Positions 43,871 through 51,406 of a DNA stretch of 64,000 bases are shown here, in pieces (positions within the stretch are counted from its first letter, which is position 1; each line of letters begins with the position of its first letter). The stretch is from Pseudarcicella hirudinis (GTDB lineage Bacteria > Bacteroidota > Bacteroidia > Cytophagales > Spirosomataceae), in assembly GCF_900115665.1 (NCBI RefSeq), contig NZ_FOXH01000003.1, positions 282,331-346,330 of the forward strand, read 5' to 3'. The notes beneath the pieces are model-generated. The model made no database searches, was not told where the DNA came from, and worked only from the letters and a program-made list of their open reading frames with translations. The position numbers and the translations under genes are program-made.

Positions 43871-46800
43871 ATGCTCAAAAAGATATTAAAATCATATCAG
43901 AAAAGACTAACCAATCTCAGTTCAAGGAATAAATCGCTATTGCTTTTGACATTGAGTTCAGAGCAGTTTTTAGATGTGCATGAACTTGATTTTTTGCAAA
44001 ATACTCCTTCCTTTGAGCTCGTAGAACAATTACTTGCTCAGAAAAATACCATTCAGCTTTGCGACGTACTTGACCCTCGTTTTGAGAAAGTAAACGAGGT
44101 AAGCAAGCGACTGAGAAAGATTTCCAGAACCGAAAAATTTATTGAAGAAGAACGAGGTTCTGAGGATTTATATATAGGTTACCCATTCATTAAAGGCAAA
44201 TTGCTTGATGGTACGCTGGTGCGCTGCCCATTGCTTTTCTTTCCTGTTACGCTGGCACAAAAGAGCCAGAAAACGAATCAGTGGATTCTGCAAAGACGTG
44301 ATGAGCCGGTTTCTTTAAACAGAAGTTTTTTGCTGGCTTATTCACATTTCAATCAGGTCAAAATTTCTGATGCTTTTCTGGAACAGAGTTTTGAGGATTT
44401 TCCTAAAAATTCCCTCGAATTCAGAACTGCATTATACGAATTTCTTAAAGCTTCCCCGCTGGAAATTAATTTTAACCAGGAGCTTTTTACCAATCAGTTA
44501 ACACATTTTGAGAAGTCTACCAGAGCCGATTTAGAGCTTTCGGAGAAAAACGGAGCGTTGAAGCTCTTTCCGCAGGCAGTTCTTGGTATTTTCCCCCAGG
44601 CAGGCTCATTTTTAGTGGATGATTATGAATTGCTGATTGAAAATCTTGATAATGCTCCTGATATTTCTGAAGAAGATTTATTTTCGAAATTCGGCATAGA
44701 AAAGGAAGAACTGAATCTTAGAGAAGAATCTTTAATCACTCCGTTTCAAATTGACGCTTCTCAGGAAAATGCACTGAAAAATGTAAAACAAGGCAACTCT
44801 CTTGTTATCCAGGGACCTCCGGGAACAGGGAAATCCCAATTGATCTGTAACCTTGTGGCTGATTTTACAGCCCGGGGAAAAAAAGTGCTGGTTGTATCCC
44901 AGAAAAGGGCTGCATTGGATGTTGTGTACGACAGGCTGGCTAAAACCGGTATGCAGGATTTTGTGGCAAATATTCATGATTTTAAAAATGACCGGAAAGC
45001 ACTTTATGATAAGCTTTTCAATCAGATTGAAAAAATAGACGAATTTCAGCGACAGAACCAAAGCCTGGATGCTATCTTACTGGAACGCAATTTTACGCAG
45101 GAATCCAGGACAATCGACAGAGTTTCAACAGAACTTCAGGCTTTTAAGGAAGCTTTGTTTGATGAAAAAATTGCCGGAATTTCTGCAAAGGAGTTGTACC
45201 TTACGTCTTCTCCTGAAGAACCATCCCTGAATCTGAAGGAGCATTTCAAGTATTTTAAAATCAATGAAATACATGATTTTTTAAATCAATGTTCTTCCTA
45301 TCTCGACTATCATAAAAAAATGAAATGTGAGGATGAAAAGACAGAGCATTTCTGGCAAAGCCGTTTGGATTTCAGACATTTTCAATTTCCGGATTTACAG
45401 CAGATTGAAAAAGCAATATCAGGAATGAGCCATTTTTCTGTGAAAATTGCTCAGAAGACCCGGGAGCTGCTGGGGGAATCCCTGAATTTTGAAGAATTGT
45501 TGGGGATATTTTATGAGAGAGTTGAACTGAATTCTATTGTACAAACACTTGAAAATGAACATATTTACAGGTTTTTTCAGAAAGGCCTGAATCAAAATTT
45601 CCAACCTGTATCTATTGATAAAATCAGTGCATTAAAAACAGAGGTATTTTGTTTTTTTGAAGGACAGGGAATAGAAGTAACTGCTTCTTCACAGGAGTTG
45701 AACATTATTTCCCAAAAACTCAGCGAGGCTGTTTCTTCTAAAGCTAACCCTTTGTCAGGATTAATCTGGCAGGTATTTTCGAAGGAAAAAGACGTTGTTC
45801 AGGCTTTGGCTGGCGCAAATGGTCTGGGAACCTCAAGGGAAGACCTGAACAAACTTTCTCAGCGGATTAATAACCGGATTAATCTGGAAAAATGGTGGAA
45901 TCAATGGGGGGATCTGTTTGGAAACCAGCCAGATGAAAAGTCTGAACCTGTCTGGCTTAGAAAAGGATTGAGGTGGTTTGAAAGACATTTTTATAACCTG
46001 GAACAAGCAACTAAGGCCCATAAAATAGCTGATGATCTGGTTTTCTTTCCGGTTAAGAATGCAACTGGAAATGATTTACAGAATTTTCAAAAAATCATAA
46101 CAGAACTCATTCAGCTTTCAACAGAAGGATTTGAAAATCAGCAGACCTGGTTGAAATACCTGACTGAGATACAGCTGGAACAGATTGACAGACAGGAAAT
46201 TCTGATAGATTCAGTAGTGGCTGAACTGAAGAAGAAATTTGAACTGTTTTGTGAAGCCGATCAGCTGAAAGCGACTTTCAGCAGATTGGAATGGGATGTT
46301 ATCATTCTGATTCTGGAAGAAAATCCTAAAGGCAAAACTGAAGTTGAAGAAGACATAAAATTGCTGTTAAATTCTTTGAAACTGTCATGGATTGAGCATC
46401 TGGAAGAGCTTTATCCAATTCTTCGGGCTGTTTCTTCTCTGAAGATTTCACAGCTGGAAAATCAGCTTCAAACTTCTGTTCAGGCCAAGCAACAGCTTAG
46501 CCAGGAAATATTGCTGCTGAAATTGCGTGAACAGACTTTTAGAGAACTTGAACTGAACCGCCTGCAAAATGTAGTTACTTACCGGGAATTAAAACATCAG
46601 GTTTCCAAGAAAAGAAATGTCTGGGCGATCCGGAAGCTGATTGCAGAATTTTCTGAAGAAATTTTTAAACTGATTCCATGCTGGCTGGCTTCTCCCGAAA
46701 CAGTTTCGGCAGTATTTCCGCTACAGACTATTTCCGGAGAACAGATGAATAATGATTTCCTGTTTGATCTTGTGATTTTTGACGAAGCTTCACAATGTTT

Positions 46801-47929
46801 TGCCGAGCAGGGAATTCCTGCTTTATTCAGAGGCAGGCAGGTTGTTATTGCCGGAGATTCCAAACAGTTAAAACCTAATGATCTGTATGCTGTCCGTTTT
46901 GAGGAGGACTCTGAAGACCTGCCGGAATTGGAAGTAGATTCCTTGCTGGATCTGGCGGCTCAGTATTTGTCTCAGAACCAGCTGAAATCGCATTACAGAA
47001 GTAAATCCCTTGATCTGATTGATTTCTCAAATCAGTATTTTTACAAACGGACTTTACAGCTTCTGCCTGATTTCAAAGAAATAAATAAGAATGAACCTGC
47101 CATAAAATACCTGAAAGTTGACGGAATATGGGAAAATAATGCCAATGTGATAGAAGGGCAATCTGTCGTTGAACTGGTTCGTAATTTGAAGGAAACATCT
47201 CCCGAAAAATCTATAGGAATTGTTACTTTCAATACCCGTCAGCAGGCTTTGATACAGGATTTACTGGAGGAAATCCCGAATATCAGAACAAAAGAACATG
47301 AACCGCTTTTTATAAAGAATATCGAAAATGTTCAGGGGGATGAAAGAGACATCATTATTTTTTCTATCGGATATGCTTCAGATGTCCGGGGTAAATTTAG
47401 CATGCAATTCGGCTCTTTAAATGCAATGGGAGGAGAGAATCGCCTTAATGTTGCAGTTACCAGGGCAAGAGAGAAAATATTTATTGTAAGCAGTATTCTC
47501 CCGAATCAGTTAACGGTAGAAGATTTACAAAATGAAGGTCCGAAATTATTGAAAAAATACCTTGAATATGCCTGGCAGGTTTCTATCGGTCAATATCAGC
47601 CAAAACCATTTGAGGCCAGAAACTATAAAGCAGATTGGTTTTTAAAGGAACAATTACGCAGAACAAATGCCCGGTTTGTGAAGGAACTTCCTTTTGCGGA
47701 CCTGACTGTAAAAAATACCTCCAATTATGAAAGCCTGATTCTGACGGACGATGATTTATACTTCGAAAGTATTTCTTCCAAAGAAGTACATGCCTATCAT
47801 CCTTTATCTTTAAAACGAAAAGGCTGGGATTTCAGAAGAGTATATAGCCGGGAGTTTTGGTTAAATAATCTTACAGACTTGCAAAAATCTTCCGATAATT
47901 CAAAGGACTCATATTCATCAGCCCTTTAA
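43871..47929 (+). CDS. Large SF1 (Upf1-like) helicase, DUF4011-type
   Basis: 1352 residues. N-terminal 290 residues resemble DUF4011-type helicase leaders (LTNLSSRNKSLLLL, a conserved LTxLSxRNKxLL). Helicase motifs: Walker A QGPPGTGKSQ (Lys321), a long alpha-helical insert of about 600 residues, Walker B VIFDEASQC (Asp971-Glu972), GDSKQLKP, LKSHYRS, GIVTFNTRQQ, VQGDERDIIIFS and NVAVTRAREK. About 170 further residues follow. Acts on DNA or RNA; such helicases occur both in the core genome and in defence loci. Its end overlaps the convergent AraC gene by 59 bases. No partner nuclease adjacent. Confidence 0.9.
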   Translation: MLKKILKSYQKRLTNLSSRNKSLLLLTLSSEQFLDVHELDFLQNTPSFELVEQLLAQKNTIQLCDVLDPRFEKVNEVSKRLRKISRTEKFIEEERGSEDLYIGYPFIKGKLLDGTLVRCPLLFFPVTLAQKSQKTNQWILQRRDEPVSLNRSFLLAYSHFNQVKISDAFLEQSFEDFPKNSLEFRTALYEFLKASPLEINFNQELFTNQLTHFEKSTRADLELSEKNGALKLFPQAVLGIFPQAGSFLVDDYELLIENLDNAPDISEEDLFSKFGIEKEELNLREESLITPFQIDASQENALKNVKQGNSLVIQGPPGTGKSQLICNLVADFTARGKKVLVVSQKRAALDVVYDRLAKTGMQDFVANIHDFKNDRKALYDKLFNQIEKIDEFQRQNQSLDAILLERNFTQESRTIDRVSTELQAFKEALFDEKIAGISAKELYLTSSPEEPSLNLKEHFKYFKINEIHDFLNQCSSYLDYHKKMKCEDEKTEHFWQSRLDFRHFQFPDLQQIEKAISGMSHFSVKIAQKTRELLGESLNFEELLGIFYERVELNSIVQTLENEHIYRFFQKGLNQNFQPVSIDKISALKTEVFCFFEGQGIEVTASSQELNIISQKLSEAVSSKANPLSGLIWQVFSKEKDVVQALAGANGLGTSREDLNKLSQRINNRINLEKWWNQWGDLFGNQPDEKSEPVWLRKGLRWFERHFYNLEQATKAHKIADDLVFFPVKNATGNDLQNFQKIITELIQLSTEGFENQQTWLKYLTEIQLEQIDRQEILIDSVVAELKKKFELFCEADQLKATFSRLEWDVIILILEENPKGKTEVEEDIKLLLNSLKLSWIEHLEELYPILRAVSSLKISQLENQLQTSVQAKQQLSQEILLLKLREQTFRELELNRLQNVVTYRELKHQVSKKRNVWAIRKLIAEFSEEIFKLIPCWLASPETVSAVFPLQTISGEQMNNDFLFDLVIFDEASQCFAEQGIPALFRGRQVVIAGDSKQLKPNDLYAVRFEEDSEDLPELEVDSLLDLAAQYLSQNQLKSHYRSKSLDLIDFSNQYFYKRTLQLLPDFKEINKNEPAIKYLKVDGIWENNANVIEGQSVVELVRNLKETSPEKSIGIVTFNTRQQALIQDLLEEIPNIRTKEHEPLFIKNIENVQGDERDIIIFSIGYASDVRGKFSMQFGSLNAMGGENRLNVAVTRAREKIFIVSSILPNQLTVEDLQNEGPKLLKKYLEYAWQVSIGQYQPKPFEARNYKADWFLKEQLRRTNARFVKELPFADLTVKNTSNYESLILTDDDLYFESISSKEVHAYHPLSLKRKGWDFRRVYSREFWLNNLTDLQKSSDNSKDSYSSAL

Positions 47930-48731
47930 ATTGCTTGTTAAAGTGTGAAATATTCCCGAAACCACTTTCAAAACATATTTCGGAAACAGGTTTTTCTGTT
48001 GAAGTCAGGAGGTTGCAGGCGTGTTTTACCCTGAACTCTGTCACAAGGTCAAGAAAAGTCTTTTTAGTTACTTTTTTGAAATATCTGCAAAAAGCCGTTT
48101 CTGTCATATTGGCAAGATGTGCTGCTTCGTCAAGATGTACTTCCTGCGTATAGTGAGAAATGACATAGGCATAAACTTTATTGATACGCTTCAGGTCAAT
48201 TTGTGACAAATTATATACACCTTGCTGTTTGTCAATCAGTTGGATATCATTGGAATTGGCAATGGTATTCAGCAGATCCAATAGCCCCAAAAGCCTTTGA
48301 AAAGGGCTGGCATGGAGGAGAAACTGGATTTCTTTGGCAATGCGATCACGGGTTTTTCCGGTAATCTGGATTCCGCATTTTGCATTTTGGAGCAAATCAC
48401 GGATTGGTTTGGCTTCAGGTGACTGAAAGAATTTTTCTCCGATAAAATCTTCTTTGAACTGAATGACAATTGACTGTGCAGCCTCTTCGTCATTACTGAA
48501 ATGATTATTCTGCCAGCAATGAGGCAAATCTGAACCTAAAAGTACCAGATCTCCTGCCTGAAAATCATTTACCTGATTTCCTACAAAACGTTTTCCATCG
48601 CTTTTTACAATTAAAGTCAGCTCAAATTCCGGATGAAAATGATAAGGTGCATCGAAATAAGGTTTTCGGAATTCTTTAAATAAAAAAGAAGTATCGTGGG
48701 CGTTGTCAATATGTTCTAATGAGGCTTTCAT
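47871..48731 (-). CDS. AraC-family transcriptional regulator
   Basis: 286 residues. N-terminal cupin sensor (PYHFHPEFELTLIVKSDGK, LVLLGSDLPHCW) and C-terminal double helix-turn-helix (LDEAAHLANMTETAFCRYFKKVTKKTF and EICFESGFGNISHFNKQFK). Cupin-AraC proteins usually sense sugars or small metabolites. It is divergent from the phytanoyl-CoA dioxygenase gene at 48972 across a 240-base gap, which makes that gene the likely target. The last 59 bases overlap the helicase gene in the opposite strand. Confidence 0.93.
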   Translation of the reverse strand: MKASLEHIDNAHDTSFLFKEFRKPYFDAPYHFHPEFELTLIVKSDGKRFVGNQVNDFQAGDLVLLGSDLPHCWQNNHFSNDEEAAQSIVIQFKEDFIGEKFFQSPEAKPIRDLLQNAKCGIQITGKTRDRIAKEIQFLLHASPFQRLLGLLDLLNTIANSNDIQLIDKQQGVYNLSQIDLKRINKVYAYVISHYTQEVHLDEAAHLANMTETAFCRYFKKVTKKTFLDLVTEFRVKHACNLLTSTEKPVSEICFESGFGNISHFNKQFKGLMNMSPLNYRKIFASL

Positions 48732-48971
48732 TTATCTAACTCGACTTTTACGGATTAATTGATAGTGTTTATTAAGCATTAACAACTAGAATCATAAGCT
48801 GGAGGGTTAGTCTTAACAAGAATCAACGCAAATTTACCAATTCAAGACTTTTTTTCAATTCTAAGCTAAATATGCACAAATTTCTGATAAAAACGATAAA
48901 GTTGCCCTTGAAAAATTACTATTCCTTTGCATAAAAAAATATAGTGTTTTTGAATTAAAAGCTAAACAATT

Positions 48972-49787
48972 ATGGATAGTATCTTGAATTTACCTGAGCT
49001 TTCATCAGGTTATGCAGTTGGGCAGGACCAGCATGAAGAATTTCAAAAAAACGGACACATACTTTTGAGAGAAATTCTGAATAAGGATGAAATAAAAACT
49101 TATCGTGATGTAATTGTAAATGCTGCTGAAAAGTACAATACTGAAAATCGCAAAATGGAGGAAAGAGATACCTATGGTAAGGCCTTCCTTCAGATTATGA
49201 ATTTGTGGGAGGTTGATGAGCAGGTAAGAAAATTTACTTTAGCAAAAAGATTTGCTAAAATTGCCGCCAGTCTGATGGGCGTTGAGAAAGTAAGAATTTA
49301 TCATGATCAGGCTCTTTTTAAGGAAGCAGGCGGCGGTTTAACTCCCTGGCATCAGGATCAGTATTACTGGCCTTTAGATACCGATAATACAATTACGATG
49401 TGGATGCCGCTTGTTGATATTTCTGTTGAAATGGGAATGCTCACTTTTGCTACCGGTTCTCAGGAAGTAGGGTTTCTGGGAAATCTGGCTATTTCTGATG
49501 AATCTGAAGGGATGATCGGGCAATTGGTAGAGGAAAAAGGTTATCCTATTACCAGAGCTTCAACGATGAATGCAGGAGATGCAACCTGGCACGCAGGATG
49601 GACATTACATGCTGCCCCGGGAAATTCTTCAGACAAAATGCGTGAAGTTATGACGATTATTTATGTTGCTGATGGTGCAAAAATAACCGAACCTAAAAAT
49701 CAGCATCAGGAAAATGACCGTAAAAGATGGCTTGCAGGAATGGAACCGGGGCAGTTTGTTGACTCAGTATTGAATCCCGTTGTTTAG
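48972..49787 (+). CDS. Phytanoyl-CoA dioxygenase (PhyH) family protein
   Basis: 271-residue Fe(II)/2-oxoglutarate oxygenase. Metal ligands His127 and Asp129 in WHQDQYYW and His213 in WTLHAAPGN are present, with Arg224 positioned to hold 2-oxoglutarate (MREVMTII). No signal peptide. Natural substrates of bacterial members vary and cannot be given. It starts a single-gene transcript divergent from the AraC regulator. Confidence 0.92.
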   Translation: MDSILNLPELSSGYAVGQDQHEEFQKNGHILLREILNKDEIKTYRDVIVNAAEKYNTENRKMEERDTYGKAFLQIMNLWEVDEQVRKFTLAKRFAKIAASLMGVEKVRIYHDQALFKEAGGGLTPWHQDQYYWPLDTDNTITMWMPLVDISVEMGMLTFATGSQEVGFLGNLAISDESEGMIGQLVEEKGYPITRASTMNAGDATWHAGWTLHAAPGNSSDKMREVMTIIYVADGAKITEPKNQHQENDRKRWLAGMEPGQFVDSVLNPVV

Positions 49788-49813
49788 GAGCAGGGTTTTG
49801 AAAATTCAGGCAG

Positions 49814-49841
49814 TCGGCTATCGGCTTTCGGCCGTCAGCTT
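49814..49841 (+). repeat. Heptanucleotide tandem repeat
   Basis: Four 7-base units TCGGCTA, TCGGCTT, TCGGCCG, TCAGCTT in the 240-base gap between the dioxygenase gene and 50028. The rest of the gap is AT-rich with nothing identifiable. Confidence 0.65.
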
Positions 49842-50027
49842 TAATTTCACCTTTGTTTTATAGGGATTGTTTTTCGACATAATTGACTGATTTTCATTGT
49901 TTACCTTTCTTAATTTTTCAAGGAAAAACTAAGATTCTAATAAGAGATCCAAACAAAAAAAAGTTTGGTATAACTGCGTGAAAATCAAATAATTGTATAT
50001 AACTGAAAAGCTAATGCCGACGGCTTA

Positions 50028-50234
50028 TTAATGTTTAGGACAGCCACAATCTTTTTTCTTGAATAATCCCCAAAGGAACCCTTTTTTGCGGCGACGGCGC
50101 ATGCTGGTATTGGAAGTAGAAGTTGCAGCAGAAACAGAAGTTTTATGATTGCTATTGTAGCTCAATAAGTCTGAAGCTTCACTTTCAGGTTGAAAGCAAA
50201 TTAAAGTAATTATTAAGAGAATTAGCTTTTTCAT
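50028..50234 (-). CDS. Very small secreted basic protein with C-terminal CxC
   Basis: 68 residues from ATG 50234, the start that gives a clean signal peptide (KKLILLIITLICFQPESEAS); the frame runs upstream to 50306 without one. After signal cleavage the mature part is about 47 residues: a Ser/Thr-rich stretch, then RRRRKKGFLWGLFKKK and the end DCGCPKH. Strongly cationic and partly amphipathic. I recall similar basic-WGLF-basic-CxC endings in small Cytophagales proteins but have no named family. A bacteriocin-like or structural role is speculation. Confidence 0.65.
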   Translation of the reverse strand: MKKLILLIITLICFQPESEASDLLSYNSNHKTSVSAATSTSNTSMRRRRKKGFLWGLFKKKDCGCPKH

Positions 50235-50393
50235 ATTTGGTATGTATATTTTGATTTCCTGAAACCTGATAAAAAATAAGTTTCCTGAAGGGATGATCGG
50301 GCTCAAATCTTTATATCAGGTCTCTGGAAACTAAATTAATACAATTTTCAAAAATTACTGTACTTGAAAAGTAAGGATTACTCTTTATACAAC

Positions 50394-50433
50394 GAAACAG
50401 CCTTCCCGAAAAGTATCCGGAAAGGCTGTTTTT
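50394..50433 (-). terminator. Terminator after the dienelactone hydrolase gene
   Basis: GAAACAGCCTTCC and GGAAAGGCTGTTTTTC form an imperfect stem around a short AT-rich loop, 20 bases past the stop at 50453. Confidence 0.7.
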
Positions 50434-50452
50434 CAATTACTAAGGTCTCATG

Positions 50453-51289
50453 TTATTTAGAAAATTTCTTTTTCAAATATTCAGTAGATAGCTTCCAGGC
50501 ATCTTCTGTAGCTGCTTTATCATAATCAGGATTTGAAGGATTGGCAAACGCATGTTCTGCCTCATAGCTTTTAACCGTGATTTTTTTACCGGCCAGTTTC
50601 ATGCTTTCCTGAAACTCTGCTACAACTTTTGGCGAAATCCATTGCTCTTTTCCTGCGAAAAGTCCAAGCACATCCGTATGCAAAGCTTTCAGTTTTTCTA
50701 CCTCTTTTACAGGCATACCGTAATACATTACACAGCCGACAGCCTGTTTCCCTTCCAAAAGTGCTGATTTTAACGACAATCCTCCTCCGAAGCACCAGCC
50801 TATTGAGGCAATTTTAGCTTTCGGACCTGCATAAGCAATGGCTCCTTTGATAATGGTTTCCAGTCTTTCAGGGTTAGCGCCACTCATAAATTTTCCGGCA
50901 TCTTCTCTGGTTACAGCTACTTTACCGTCATACATATCGATAGCCAGTACGTTAACATTTCCCAGTTCTTCATAAAGATGTTCTGCCTCTCTTTTAATAT
51001 GATCGTTCAGACCCCACCATTCCTGATAAACAAATAAGTAATTACTGGTAGGTTTAGCGGCTTTTATGAAAAATGCATTAGCTTTCTGGCCATCGGCTGT
51101 ATTGAAAGTAATCATTTCGCCGCCTACCTTACTCACATGTGTATATGGAAGTGGTAAAGCATGAGCTTTCTGAAATTCTTTGGTAGAAGCCCATAATTGC
51201 ATATCATCTTTCTTCAGTTCACAGCAACTCTGTGAAAATCCGAGATAACTTATCATTGCGAAAGTCAGAGTTAAGAATAGTTTTTTCAT
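50453..51289 (-). CDS. Secreted dienelactone hydrolase-family protein
   Basis: 278 residues. Signal peptide (MKKLFLTLTFAMISYLGFSQ), alpha/beta-hydrolase with the nucleophile elbow GWCFGGG (Cys166) and EAEHAFANP (His246). The acid position, usually an Asp in GxxDxxxP, is Glu215 in AGKEQWISP. QEWWGLNDHIKREAEHLYE near residue 90 is typical of the family. It hydrolyses an ester or lactone in the periplasm; substrate unknown. Confidence 0.9.
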   Translation of the reverse strand: MKKLFLTLTFAMISYLGFSQSCCELKKDDMQLWASTKEFQKAHALPLPYTHVSKVGGEMITFNTADGQKANAFFIKAAKPTSNYLFVYQEWWGLNDHIKREAEHLYEELGNVNVLAIDMYDGKVAVTREDAGKFMSGANPERLETIIKGAIAYAGPKAKIASIGWCFGGGLSLKSALLEGKQAVGCVMYYGMPVKEVEKLKALHTDVLGLFAGKEQWISPKVVAEFQESMKLAGKKITVKSYEAEHAFANPSNPDYDKAATEDAWKLSTEYLKKKFSK

Positions 51290-51406
51290 TTGGATAAAAG
51301 TAAAATGACGTTAGTTAAAATTAATGCCAGTGTATTTTTTATAACTCAATATCCTTTCAAAAAGTTACCTTCCCATATAAAATTTGCAATAAATATTCGT
51401 GTTTTG

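Noticed and set aside
43871-47929. Helicase as part of a known defence system
   Set aside because: Neighbours are TerC and AraC, with no nuclease, methylase or other partner; better treated as a lone helicase.
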